Shown here: positions 16,838-25,807 of the stretch, piece after piece
How positions within the stretch are numbered: the first letter of the stretch is position 1
How the letters are laid out: every line of letters begins with the position of its first letter
Assembly (NCBI RefSeq): GCF_000421265.1
Contig: NZ_ATWN01000002.1
Coordinates: 512,417 to 576,416 of the forward strand
DNA: 64,000 bases
Direction: 5' to 3'
From: Thalassospira lucentensis MCCC 1A00383 = DSM 14000
GTDB taxonomy: Bacteria; Pseudomonadota; Alphaproteobacteria; Rhodospirillales; Thalassospiraceae
Notes under the pieces: generated by a model
Told to the model about the DNA's origin: nothing
The model's database searches: none
What the model saw: only the letters and a program-made list of their open reading frames with translations
Made by a program: the position numbers and the translations under genes

Positions 16838-18841
16838 ATGAAACCGCTTTTTTCAAAAATTCTGATCGCGAACCGTGGTGAAATTGCCTGCAGGGTGATT
16901 GAAACCGCCCACAAACTGGGCATTGCGACCGTGGCGGTCTATTCCGAAGCAGATGCAAATGCCATGCATGTCAACCTCTCGGATGAAGCCGTTCGTATCG
17001 GGCCTGCGCCGGTGGGGGAAAGCTACCTGAAAGCTGATCGTATCATTCAGGCTGCCCTCGATACCGGGGCCGAGGCCATCCATCCGGGATATGGTTTCCT
17101 GTCGGAAAACCCGAACTTTGTTGAGGCCGTCCAAGCAGCTGGTTTGATCTTTATTGGGCCTTCGGCAGATGCAATTCGTGCCATGGGGTTAAAGGATGCA
17201 GCAAAGAATCTGATGGTTGAGGCTGGTGTGCCGGTGGTGCCTGGTTATCAGGGGGAGAATCAGGACACTGCGTTTCTGGCCCGTAAAGCAGACGAAATCG
17301 GCTATCCCGTCCTGATCAAGGCCCGCGCAGGTGGTGGTGGCAAAGGGATGCGCAAAGTAGACGCGCCTGCAGACTTTGCCGAGGCTTTGCAATCAGCCAT
17401 CCGCGAAGGTGAGTCTTCGTTCGGCGACGGTCATGTTCTGATTGAAAAATACGTCACCTCTCCTCGGCATATTGAGGTGCAGGTCTTTGGCGATGGTGCG
17501 GGCAATGTTGTGCATTTGTTCGAGCGTGACTGTTCTTTACAGCGTCGCCACCAAAAGGTCATAGAAGAAGCGCCGGCCCCCGGTATGAGCCAAGAGGTCA
17601 GGTCTGCTGTAACTGCGGCTGCGGTCGCCGCGGCAAAAGCAATCGGATATCAAGGAGCTGGAACCGTTGAATTTATTGCCGATGGTTCCGATGGCCTGCG
17701 TGCAGATGGTTTCTGGTTCATGGAAATGAATACCCGCCTACAGGTCGAGCATCCGGTCACCGAGGCGATTACCGGCCTCGACCTGGTGGACTGGCAGCTC
17801 CGTGTTGCGGCGGGGCAGGACATACCGGTGACACAAGATCAGATCACGATTTCAGGTCATGCGTTTGAAGCGCGTCTTTATGCAGAAGATCCCGCAAACG
17901 GCTTCTTGCCAAGCACCGGCAAGCTGCATCACCTGCAATTTGATCCCAATGCCCGCAACGATACCGGTGTGCGTTCTGGGGATGAGATTTCGCCATGGTA
18001 TGACCCGATGATTGCCAAGGTCATCGTACATGGCACAACGCGCGAAGAAGCGCTTGAGAAACTGTCAAAGTCCCTGAAGCGAACGCACGTTGCCGGTACC
18101 GTTACCAACGCAGCTTTCCTTGATGCCTTGGTTCGCCACGAAGGGTTTGAGTCCGGTGCGTTCGATACTGGACTGATTGACAGAGACATCGAGAAACTGG
18201 TTGCCGTTGTCCCCGTTGATGAGCTTGCTGTGGCGTTTGCGTGTTTTGCGGCATTGCAAATTGATTTCGGTGCCGAGCGCGTGGGCTGGTCGCTTTGGGG
18301 GGGAGCACGCCGCACGATCAGACTGCTGCATGAGGATGAGGTCTTGGAGCGCACAATTGTGTTCGAGGACGGTGGCAAGGTCCGGGTAATTGGCGGTTCA
18401 AAAGAAGTGATGCTGTTTGACGTTCAAACGGTGGGCACAACGCTCCAGGCACGGACAGGTCAGTATAACGAGGCCGTCAGCGCCGATGCGGTTTGTGCTG
18501 ATCTTACAGGTCAAACGCTAGTGTCGATCAGGTTCCGGGGCCGTGTCGTCGATTTCATCTGCCCCGATCCGTTGGCCGATAGCGGCATTAACAGTGATCA
18601 GGGCAAGCTCGTTACCGCCCCAATGACGGGGGTCGTGATCGCATTGGATGTCGAAGCAGGCGCCGCGGTTAAAGCCGGTCAACGACTGGGCGTCATGGAA
18701 GCGATGAAAATGGAAACGGCCATTGTCGCCCCAATTGATGGCGTGGTTGAGACGGTGAATTGTCACGTTGGCGAGACCGTTGAAGGTGGTGTTGCCCTAG
18801 TGACATTCCGCGAGGACGCGATCAAAGAGGACGCGGCATGA
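16838..18841 (+). CDS. liuD: 3-Methylcrotonyl-CoA carboxylase, biotin-carboxylase (alpha) subunit
   Basis: This is a 667-residue protein. The biotin carboxylase domain occupies residues 1-450 (ILIANRGEIACRVIETA at the start, the ARAGGGGKGMRKV ATP-grasp loop, and FMEMNTRLQVEHPVTEAITG in the active site). A linker/BT domain follows, then a C-terminal biotin carrier domain with GVMEAMKMETAIVAP, whose second Lys (MKM) carries biotin. It carboxylates biotin with ATP and bicarbonate. Its stop overlaps the start of the HMG-CoA lyase gene (ATGA), so the two are coupled. Confidence 0.9.
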   Translation: MKPLFSKILIANRGEIACRVIETAHKLGIATVAVYSEADANAMHVNLSDEAVRIGPAPVGESYLKADRIIQAALDTGAEAIHPGYGFLSENPNFVEAVQAAGLIFIGPSADAIRAMGLKDAAKNLMVEAGVPVVPGYQGENQDTAFLARKADEIGYPVLIKARAGGGGKGMRKVDAPADFAEALQSAIREGESSFGDGHVLIEKYVTSPRHIEVQVFGDGAGNVVHLFERDCSLQRRHQKVIEEAPAPGMSQEVRSAVTAAAVAAAKAIGYQGAGTVEFIADGSDGLRADGFWFMEMNTRLQVEHPVTEAITGLDLVDWQLRVAAGQDIPVTQDQITISGHAFEARLYAEDPANGFLPSTGKLHHLQFDPNARNDTGVRSGDEISPWYDPMIAKVIVHGTTREEALEKLSKSLKRTHVAGTVTNAAFLDALVRHEGFESGAFDTGLIDRDIEKLVAVVPVDELAVAFACFAALQIDFGAERVGWSLWGGARRTIRLLHEDEVLERTIVFEDGGKVRVIGGSKEVMLFDVQTVGTTLQARTGQYNEAVSADAVCADLTGQTLVSIRFRGRVVDFICPDPLADSGINSDQGKLVTAPMTGVVIALDVEAGAAVKAGQRLGVMEAMKMETAIVAPIDGVVETVNCHVGETVEGGVALVTFREDAIKEDAA

Positions 18842-19716
18842 GCGACGTTCTGATTTATGAAGTTGGACCGCGTGATGGGCTGCAAAATGAAAAAAGCATC
18901 ATTCCGACTGATGCGAAAATCGCCCTGATTGATGCTTTGTCCGGTGCGGGTTTCAAGAAAATTGAAGCAACAAGCTTCGTCTCCCCAAAATGGGTGCCGC
19001 AGCTTGCCGACGCCGCCGAGGTCATGGCAGGTATCACGCGAAATCCTGCTGTGACCTATGCTGCATTGGCCCCCAATATCAAGGGGTTCGAGCGTGCAGT
19101 TGCGGCTGGTGTCACGGAAGTTGCTGTGTTTGCTGCCGCATCAGAAGGCTTCAGTCATAAGAACATTAATTGTTCGGTTGCTGAAAGTATCGAACGGTTC
19201 AAGCCGCTTTTACAGGCTGCGTCAGCCTCAAACATTGCCGTTCGTGGCTATGTCTCATGCGTTGTTGAATGTCCTTATGACGGTGCGGTTAACCCGGAAA
19301 GTGTCAAAGACGTCGCTCAGCAGTTAATTGATCTTGGCTGCTATGAGGTGTCTTTGGGCGATACGATTGGTGCAGGCACACCTTCGTCCATTCAGAAAAT
19401 GCTCGATAGTGTGCTGCAATCTATCCCCGCCTGTAAGCTGGCAGGGCATTTTCATGACACAGGCAATCAGGCAATCGACAACGTCTTCGCCAGTCTTGAA
19501 ATGGGTTTGCGTACCTTTGACAGTGCTGTCGGGGGATTGGGCGGTTGCCCTTATGCGCCCGGTGCGAAGGGTAATGTTGCGACGGGTGAACTCGTCGATG
19601 CGCTTGAAAAAAGCGGCTGGCAGACCGGGATTGATTTGCGCCAGCTAAGCGTAGCGGAACAGCAGATCCGAGCGCTTGTCACAGGGCACACAAACGATCA
19701 GGAGGCTGTCCAATGA
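18838..19716 (+). CDS. liuE: Hydroxymethylglutaryl-CoA lyase
   Basis: This is a 292-residue HMGL-like TIM barrel. EVGPRDGLQNE at residues 8-18 carries the catalytic Arg-Asp pair, FVSPKWVPQLADA follows, GDTIGAGTP and GHFHDTGNQAIDN (metal His ligands) are present, and VGGLGGCPYAPGAKGN carries the active-site Cys. It cleaves HMG-CoA to acetyl-CoA and acetoacetate. It overlaps the genes on both sides by 4 bp. It is the final step of the branched C5 pathway encoded here. Confidence 0.92.
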   Translation: MSDVLIYEVGPRDGLQNEKSIIPTDAKIALIDALSGAGFKKIEATSFVSPKWVPQLADAAEVMAGITRNPAVTYAALAPNIKGFERAVAAGVTEVAVFAAASEGFSHKNINCSVAESIERFKPLLQAASASNIAVRGYVSCVVECPYDGAVNPESVKDVAQQLIDLGCYEVSLGDTIGAGTPSSIQKMLDSVLQSIPACKLAGHFHDTGNQAIDNVFASLEMGLRTFDSAVGGLGGCPYAPGAKGNVATGELVDALEKSGWQTGIDLRQLSVAEQQIRALVTGHTNDQEAVQ

Positions 19717-20504
19717 ATTACGAAATGATCCGGCTCGATATTGATCTGCGCGGTGTGGCAACCGTTTCGCTGGCGCGCGCGGAAAAACACAACGCGATGA
19801 ATGCGCGTATGATTGATGAATTGAACGATGTGGCAAAATCTCTTGCCGCGAACGGAGATGTTCGTGTCGTGGTACTGGTTGCTAATGGCAAAACATTCTG
19901 CGCTGGTGGTGATCTTGGCTGGATGCGCGATCAAGCCGAACTCGACCGCGATGGCAAAATGACAGGCGCGAAGGCATTGTCTGAAATGCTGCACGCGTGG
20001 AACAGCTTGCCAAAACCGGTAATCGGGCGGGTTCAGGGTGCCGCATATGGTGGTGGCCTTGGCTTGATATCGGTTTGTGACATCGTGGTCATGGCGGAAA
20101 ACATCAAACTTGCGCTGACTGAAACGCGCTTGGGCCTGATACCCGCAACCATTGGCCCGTTTGTTGTCCGGCGTCTGGGAGAAGCCTTCGCACGACAGGT
20201 GTTCTTCAATGCCAAGCTGTTTGGCGCCGAATTCGCATTGCGATCAGGCTTGGCGGCGGTCGTGTGTAGGGATCAAGATCTCGACGAGAAAGTCGAACAG
20301 GAAATATCATCCCTGCTTGGCTGCGCACCGGGGGCGGTTGCTGCTGCAAAGCAAATTTGCCGGCAGTTAAGCGAGACGCCGCTAAGTGAAACCGTTGAAT
20401 TAACTGCGGGGGCGTTGGCTGATCGATGGGAAACCGACGAAACCCGTGATGGTATTGCCGCATTCTTTGACCGCAAAGACCCGCCGTGGCGAAAGGCCTC
20501 ATAG
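19713..20504 (+). CDS. liuC: Enoyl-CoA hydratase, probable 3-methylglutaconyl-CoA hydratase
   Basis: This is a 263-residue crotonase-family protein. The acyl-CoA binding and oxyanion segments are AEKHNAMNARMIDEL and GKTFCAGGDLGWMRDQA (residues ~52-70), followed by GRVQGAAYGGGLGLISVCDI. CAGGDLGWM is typical of the LiuC/methylglutaconyl hydratase branch. It hydrates 3-methylglutaconyl-CoA to HMG-CoA, the step between the carboxylase and the lyase. Its start overlaps the lyase stop (ATGA). It ends the operon; the mutarotase gene converges on it 42 bp away. Confidence 0.85.
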   Translation: MNYEMIRLDIDLRGVATVSLARAEKHNAMNARMIDELNDVAKSLAANGDVRVVVLVANGKTFCAGGDLGWMRDQAELDRDGKMTGAKALSEMLHAWNSLPKPVIGRVQGAAYGGGLGLISVCDIVVMAENIKLALTETRLGLIPATIGPFVVRRLGEAFARQVFFNAKLFGAEFALRSGLAAVVCRDQDLDEKVEQEISSLLGCAPGAVAAAKQICRQLSETPLSETVELTAGALADRWETDETRDGIAAFFDRKDPPWRKAS

Positions 20505-20546
20505 GAGCTCTATCTCATGGACGATCTATGGTTTGTTTGAGGTGTC

Positions 20547-21455
20547 TTACCGGTTGACTTGCAATGTGACGGTACCCGTGATCGTCTGTCCGGGGCTCAG
20601 AATGCAAAGCCCGGTTTCAGCCGGTGGTTCGGGCAGGGTCGCAAATGCGCCAGCAACGTGGGACGTGGGTTCGATGCACAGGTAGTCTTTTTGGCGCAGC
20701 AAAGTTAAATGTGACAAGCCGATAGTTGCAGATAACGCGATCGTGGTTCCGATACCAATCCGTGCCGTTGCATTGGACCAGTTGGCGAAATGTTCGGTTA
20801 TGCCGAACTGTAGTGCGCAGCTTTCGATGCTGTGTGGCGGCTCAAACGCTTCGGGCCGGTTGGTCTCTTGGTTTTCCTGCCATTGAGTTTTGGCATCGGT
20901 GAAGACTTGGCCGTCATATGTGGGTTGAAAATATGGATGCCAGCCAAGGCCGCCGGGCATATTCACGCTGCCAGAATTGGTAAGTTCCAAGGCGACGATC
21001 AACTGGTCTTCATAAAGTTCGAAGCGCTGTCTGGCTGTAAAATGATATGGCCAGTCATGGTCGGGCGCAAAGACAAGCTCCATTGCAATGAAGCTTGTCC
21101 CCTTGTCGGTGACGTGCCATGGGCGCTGATGCGCCGGACCATGCATTGTATCGAGGCCATTCGCCGCATTGGCGCTGAGCTGGATTTTTCGTTCATCAAG
21201 CCGGAATGCTGCGTTGCGCACACGATTGTGAAATGGAAAAAGCGGGAAAGCACCGGCTTTTGGCCATTGGGCGGGTGGAAAGGATGCGTCGCGCAGCGAG
21301 ACAATCAGATCGCCGTGATCGGCATGGCGCAAAGAAAGCATGCGCCCGCCTGCCAAGGGCTGAAACACTGCCTCGAAGGTTTGGTTGCGGAGGGTGTGGC
21401 GCGCAGATACCGGGTCTGAGAAGCGGCAATTTGACGCACCTTTGCGCGGCGTCAT
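20547..21455 (-). CDS. Aldose 1-epimerase family protein (mutarotase)
   Basis: This is a 302-residue protein. The start chosen is the ATG at 21455, which overlaps the TGA of the uronate dehydrogenase gene as ATGA. It has the galactose-mutarotase features GGRMLSLRH, FPLFPFHNRVRNAAF (residues ~72-86, with the conserved NR), TMHGPAHQRPW with the catalytic His pair, and GLGWHPYF. It interconverts sugar anomers, supplying the form used by the dehydrogenase. The pair appears dedicated to uronate oxidation. Confidence 0.85.
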   Translation of the reverse strand: MTPRKGASNCRFSDPVSARHTLRNQTFEAVFQPLAGGRMLSLRHADHGDLIVSLRDASFPPAQWPKAGAFPLFPFHNRVRNAAFRLDERKIQLSANAANGLDTMHGPAHQRPWHVTDKGTSFIAMELVFAPDHDWPYHFTARQRFELYEDQLIVALELTNSGSVNMPGGLGWHPYFQPTYDGQVFTDAKTQWQENQETNRPEAFEPPHSIESCALQFGITEHFANWSNATARIGIGTTIALSATIGLSHLTLLRQKDYLCIEPTSHVAGAFATLPEPPAETGLCILSPGQTITGTVTLQVNR

Positions 21456-22333
21456 GAGGGACGCCACCTTAATGTCCCGTCATGATCAATGACGCAAAAC
21501 CGTCCGCCTTGAAAATGCTCGGAAATGGTTGGCAGCGGCGATGGGAGTTCGTTTTCGGTTTCAGGACCTGCGACGGCATGTGCACTGTCGATCGGGGTGT
21601 AGCCAAGCTTGGATGCTGTGCTGTTGTCCCACCAGCTTCCGGCAACCTCCGAAACACCGAAAACCGTCGTGCAAGTGATGTCGGGATGTTCCAGGCCAAT
21701 CAAAACAAGCTGTGCCAGGTCTCTGGCGCTGACCCAGATTTTCGCAGAACGGGCGTCGGTCGGGCGTTCTCCGGCGTTGCCGATACGAATGTTCAATGAG
21801 CGAATGCCAAACTTGTCGAAATAAAGCCCTGCTTCGAGTTCGCCCCAGCATTTGCTCAATCCATACAGGCTATCGGGGCGCATCGGATCGGTTTCGCTGA
21901 TCTTGGTTTCGCGCGGGTAAAAGCCGATGGCATGGTTTGATGAGCCAAAAACAACGCGATCAATGCCGTTTTGGCGTGCAGCCTCAAGCACATTATGGGT
22001 GCCCAGCACGTTAACGCGCAGAATGTCGTCGATCCCGCGTTCATTGGGGTGGCCTGCAAGATGAATGATGGCGTCGACATCGGTCAGGTTTTGGCTGAGC
22101 TCGGTGTGATTGGAAATATCGACCTGTGCCCAGGTTTCATCTTCCGCCAGCGGGCTGGGGTCGGCAATGTCGAGGATTTTTATCGGGCCCACTTTTCCGC
22201 TAAGCGCTTTGCGCAGTGCTTTTCCAACTCTGCCAGCGCCCCCTGTCATTGCGATGGACTTAGTGCTTTGAGCAATCGGAGGGCGAGTCATGTCCGAAGT
22301 GGCGTTTTCGTTGCGTTTTCTGGGATTTTTCAT
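21452..22333 (-). CDS. udh: Uronate dehydrogenase (NAD-dependent, extended SDR)
   Basis: This is a 293-residue protein. The Rossmann motif is TGGAGRVG (residues ~30-37), HLAGHPNE follows, FGSSNHAIGFYPR matches the SSNHxxGxYP segment of bacterial uronate dehydrogenases, and the catalytic YGLSK lies near residue 157. GSWWDNSTASKLGYTP near the end is also characteristic. It oxidises glucuronate or galacturonate to the aldarolactone. A GGAGG lies ten bases upstream of the ATG; there is an internal ATG at 22291 without one. The mutarotase is coupled downstream. Lactonase, dehydratase, aldolase and reductase candidates lie across the divergent promoter. Confidence 0.85.
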   Translation of the reverse strand: MKNPRKRNENATSDMTRPPIAQSTKSIAMTGGAGRVGKALRKALSGKVGPIKILDIADPSPLAEDETWAQVDISNHTELSQNLTDVDAIIHLAGHPNERGIDDILRVNVLGTHNVLEAARQNGIDRVVFGSSNHAIGFYPRETKISETDPMRPDSLYGLSKCWGELEAGLYFDKFGIRSLNIRIGNAGERPTDARSAKIWVSARDLAQLVLIGLEHPDITCTTVFGVSEVAGSWWDNSTASKLGYTPIDSAHAVAGPETENELPSPLPTISEHFQGGRFCVIDHDGTLRWRPS

Positions 22334-22654
22334 CCGTCATCCGCCTCCGGGCATGCGTTGTTGCGGGTCGTGAATTGGGGAAAGCATTTCAGGTCCTGAT
22401 ATTCCGATGTTTTATGGCGTTGTTCTGTTTATAGCGTTGATTTCGTATGGAAAACGGCATCATTTCCTTGTTCAGTATTCGCGTGTTTTCATCGCATTTG
22501 GAATGCGCAAAGCCATCAATAATGTGCGAAAATTATAAGGCCTATTTTCCTTCCAGATTCAGGAATCATCTATTTATACTAAATTTATCAGATATTTATA
22601 GGGTTTCCTTTTTGTCTGATGATTTATAGGTACATTGAGTTTTACATGATGTCA

Positions 22655-22675
22655 TTAAAATAATGTACTATTTTT
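22655..22675. promoter_or_regulatory. Operator-like motif, shared with 33785-33805
   Basis: The core is AAAATA-N6-TATTTT with a central GTAC. The whole 21 bp recurs as an exact reverse complement at 33785-33805. This copy is 100 bp upstream of the ABC binding-protein gene, in the 441-bp AT-rich gap that also serves the udh operon. AT-rich dyads around GTAC/GTATAC suit FadR-type GntR regulators of the UxuR/ExuR kind; the GntR gene at 32972 is the likely partner. I see nothing else recognisable between 22334 and 22774. Confidence 0.6.
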
Positions 22676-22774
22676 GTTGATAAGTGTAAATTCCTGTAAT
22701 AGGCTTTTTGAAGGTGCGCTGAAGAAATCCGAAAAAGTGATGCAAAGAACTCGGGCGCACGGAAATTAGGGAGG

Positions 22775-24733
22775 ATGAAAATGATCCAAGATTTTAAGTC
22801 GCTGGTGTCGACGCGGGCCAGGCCTGTTATTGCCCGGTTTATGTTCGGGGCTGCTGTTTTGCCCTTTCTTACGGTGTCAGCGATGGCACAAGAGGCAACA
22901 GCGCAGGCACCCGCGCTTATGGAGATGGTCGAAGCGGGAAACCTGCCACCAGTAAGCGAGCGTGTTGGTGAGGAGCCTGAAATTGTCGAGCCGCTGAATG
23001 CGATTGGCACCTATGGTGGCGAAATCAGAACCGGCCTGCGCGGCAGTTCTGACCATAACGGCATTTTGCGTATTGTAGGCCCCCAGGGGCTTGTTCGTTG
23101 GGACCCTCAATACTCAAAAGTTATTCCAAACGTAGCCAAGAGCTATGAAGTCGATGATGAAGGTAAGGTCTTCATTTTCCATCTTCGTAAAGGAATGAAG
23201 TGGTCAGATGGGAAGCCGTTTACCGCCGATGACGTAATGTTTAACGTCAATGATCTGCTCCTTAACGCAGACTTTGCGCCTACACCTGCGCGCTTTACTG
23301 CCGGTGGTGAGCCGCTGAAGATCGAAAAAATAGACGATTACACGGTGAAGTTTACGTTCTCGGCGCCTTACGGGGGGTTTCTTGCCGAGCTGGCTGCGCC
23401 CCTTGGGCAGAACCCTGTGCTTTATGCCAAGCATTACTGCAAACAGTTCTTGCCGAAGTACAATGACAATGTCGAGGCATTGATCGCGGAAAATAACGCC
23501 TCTGACTGGCGTAACTTGTTCTTGCAAAAATGTGGCGACCTTGAAGTTGCAACCCGTTGGGGTAATCCAGATCGGCCGACCTTAGATCCTTGGGTTGTCA
23601 AAGAGCCGTATGTTGGTGGTGCAACCCGGGTTGTGATGGAACGTAATCCGTATTTTTGGCAAATCGACACAGAGGGCAATCAGCTGCCCTATATTGACCA
23701 GCTTGTCATGCCGATTGGTGCTGACACTGAAAGCCTGCTTTTGGCAATCATTGGCGGTCGAATTGATTTTGGTTTACGTCACATCGATACCCCCGATAAC
23801 CGTCCTTTGCTCGCGGAAAACCGAGAAAAAGGCGACTACCACTTCTTCAAGGCTTCGCCTCCTGGCGGATCAATTATGGCTATCGACCTCAATCTGACTG
23901 CCAAAGACCCTGAGCTAAGGAAGGTCTTTAACCAAAAAGATTTTCGTATCGCGCTTTCAGTTGGGATTAATCGTCAGGAAATCATCGACACGGTTTTGTT
24001 GGGCGAAGGTGAACCTTGGCAACAAGGACCGTTCGAGGACCATCCTTATTACTACGAGAAGATATCCAAGCAGTATCTCGACTACGATCCAGAGAAAGCA
24101 AATGAACTACTGGATGGCTTAGGGCTCGATAAACGCAATGGAGATGGCATTCGCCTCCTCCCGAACGGGGATCCGCTTCGCTTTAAGGTCGACGTTATTC
24201 CTACTTTTGATCCGACGTGGGTCGACACACTGCAGTTGGTTCAGCAGCAGTGGGCGAAGATCGGCGTCGATGCAGAGATCAATACCCTCGAACGGACCTT
24301 CTTCTATCAGCGCACGTCCGAAAGTAATGAACACGACGTGGCGATCTGGAATGCCAAAGCAAGCTGGGTGCCAGGACAGTTGCCTCATCAGCTGTTGCCA
24401 GTCAGTCATGACAGCCGGTACGGCATTCCTTGGGTAGAATGGTATGAGAGCCAAGGCCAAAAGGGTTCAGAACCGCCTGAGTCGATCAAAGAGCGTCTGA
24501 GGATCTATGATAAGTCGCGTGCGACAGCAGATGCGGACAAGCACCGTGAACTGATGTTGGAAATCGCAGCTATCGCAGCCGACGAATTCGAAGTGATTGG
24601 GATTTCCAAGGCCTTGCCGACCTACGGGATCGTCAAAAACGGCTTGAAAAATGTGCCTGAAGCAATGCCGAATTTTTGGTCTGCCGGGACGCCTTCAATG
24701 ACTTTGCTCCAGACTTGGTACTGGGACAAATAA
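22775..24733 (+). CDS. ABC transporter substrate-binding protein, family 5 (peptide/oligosaccharide type)
   Basis: This is a 652-residue exported protein. The signal peptide is residues 1-38 (cleavage near VSAMAQ). The SBP_bac_5 features are the LVRWDPQYSKVIPNVAKSYE region and FHLRKGMKWSDGKPFTADDV (~residues 137-156). It is longer than dipeptide-binding proteins (~530), as in the branch that binds plant oligosaccharides. The neighbours are a uronate dehydrogenase and a sugar-acid dehydratase, so a uronate-containing oligosaccharide or related sugar is a better guess than a peptide. It is followed by a strong hairpin and then two permeases and an ATPase. Confidence 0.85.
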   Translation: MKMIQDFKSLVSTRARPVIARFMFGAAVLPFLTVSAMAQEATAQAPALMEMVEAGNLPPVSERVGEEPEIVEPLNAIGTYGGEIRTGLRGSSDHNGILRIVGPQGLVRWDPQYSKVIPNVAKSYEVDDEGKVFIFHLRKGMKWSDGKPFTADDVMFNVNDLLLNADFAPTPARFTAGGEPLKIEKIDDYTVKFTFSAPYGGFLAELAAPLGQNPVLYAKHYCKQFLPKYNDNVEALIAENNASDWRNLFLQKCGDLEVATRWGNPDRPTLDPWVVKEPYVGGATRVVMERNPYFWQIDTEGNQLPYIDQLVMPIGADTESLLLAIIGGRIDFGLRHIDTPDNRPLLAENREKGDYHFFKASPPGGSIMAIDLNLTAKDPELRKVFNQKDFRIALSVGINRQEIIDTVLLGEGEPWQQGPFEDHPYYYEKISKQYLDYDPEKANELLDGLGLDKRNGDGIRLLPNGDPLRFKVDVIPTFDPTWVDTLQLVQQQWAKIGVDAEINTLERTFFYQRTSESNEHDVAIWNAKASWVPGQLPHQLLPVSHDSRYGIPWVEWYESQGQKGSEPPESIKERLRIYDKSRATADADKHRELMLEIAAIAADEFEVIGISKALPTYGIVKNGLKNVPEAMPNFWSAGTPSMTLLQTWYWDK

Positions 24734-24756
24734 GTTAACGTCCAGAGAGCATTTTG

Positions 24757-24781
24757 CGGTGCCGCATGTTTTGCGGCACCG
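24757..24781 (+). terminator. Hairpin after the ABC binding-protein gene
   Basis: CGGTGCCGCA pairs perfectly with TGCGGCACCG around a 5-base loop, 23 bp after the stop. There is no long T-run. Probably an attenuator or mRNA-stabilising stem separating the abundant binding protein from the permeases. Confidence 0.7.
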
Positions 24782-24815
24782 TCCTTCCAAATGCGTCACC
24801 TAGGATACATAACCA

Positions 24816-25802
24816 ATGCTTTTTGCTTATATTTTGCGTCGCATGGTATGGGCGGTTCCTTTACTGTTCGCTGTGTCGCTCATTGCTTTTGCGCTGATTT
24901 CAGCGCCTCCTGGCGACTATATCACCAGTTTTGCAGCGACCCTGTCGCAGTCCGGCGATATTGTTGATCAGGCTCGTCTTGATGCCCTGCGCGAGCGGTA
25001 CGGCTTGGATCAACCATTCATTGTCCAGTATTTCCAGTGGATTACGGGAGTTGTCCAGGGCGATTTCGGGATTTCATTTGAATGGCAGCAACCGGTCGGG
25101 CAACTGATTTGGGAACGTATGGCCCTGTCGGTTACGCTCGCACTTTCAACACTTGTGTTTACTTGGGCCGTCGCTCTGCCGATCGGTATTTATTCTGCCG
25201 TCCGCAAGTATTCCATCGGTGACTATATCTTTACCACCATTGGGTTCATCGGTCTTGCAACGCCAAATTTCCTGTTCGCGCTGGTTTTGATGTATGTGGC
25301 GGTGGCCTATTTCGGTGCCGATGTATCGGGCCTGTTTTCCCAGCAATATCAAGATGCGCCGTGGTCCTTTGCCAAGCTTGTTGATCTGGCCAAGCATATC
25401 TGGATTCCAGTCGTCATCCTGGGGACGAGTGCTACGGCAAGTCTTGTACGCGTGATGCGGGCGAACCTGCTTGATGAGCTTCATCGCCCTTATGTCACGA
25501 CCGCCCGCGCAAAAGGCTTGTCTGAGTGGCGCCTCATTTTGAAGTATCCCGTGCGGATTGCGATCAATCCCTTCGTTTCAACGATTGGATGGGCTTTTCC
25601 GCAGCTGATATCGGGGGCTGTTATTACGGCCTTTGTCCTCTCCCTGCCAACAGCTGGACCCTTGATGCTTCAGGCTTTGCTGGCACAGGACATGTATCTG
25701 GCAGGTGCTTTCATTCTTCTTCTTTGCTGTCTTTCCGTCGTGGGGATGCTCGTATCTGACATCCTGCTTGCGGTGATTGACCCTCGAATTCGTTTCCGGT
25801 GA
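24816..25802 (+). CDS. ABC transporter permease (DppB-like)
   Basis: This is a 328-residue protein with six predicted membrane helices. It opens with the family-typical AYILRRMVWAVPLLFAVSLI and has the N-terminal FAATLSQSG...LRERYGLDQPFIVQYF periplasmic region. The EAA-type coupling loop is YVTTARAKGLSEWRLILKYP (residues ~227-246). It pairs with the next permease. The stop overlaps a GTG that could start the next gene. Confidence 0.88.
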   Translation: MLFAYILRRMVWAVPLLFAVSLIAFALISAPPGDYITSFAATLSQSGDIVDQARLDALRERYGLDQPFIVQYFQWITGVVQGDFGISFEWQQPVGQLIWERMALSVTLALSTLVFTWAVALPIGIYSAVRKYSIGDYIFTTIGFIGLATPNFLFALVLMYVAVAYFGADVSGLFSQQYQDAPWSFAKLVDLAKHIWIPVVILGTSATASLVRVMRANLLDELHRPYVTTARAKGLSEWRLILKYPVRIAINPFVSTIGWAFPQLISGAVITAFVLSLPTAGPLMLQALLAQDMYLAGAFILLLCCLSVVGMLVSDILLAVIDPRIRFR

Positions 25803-25807
25803 GCCAA

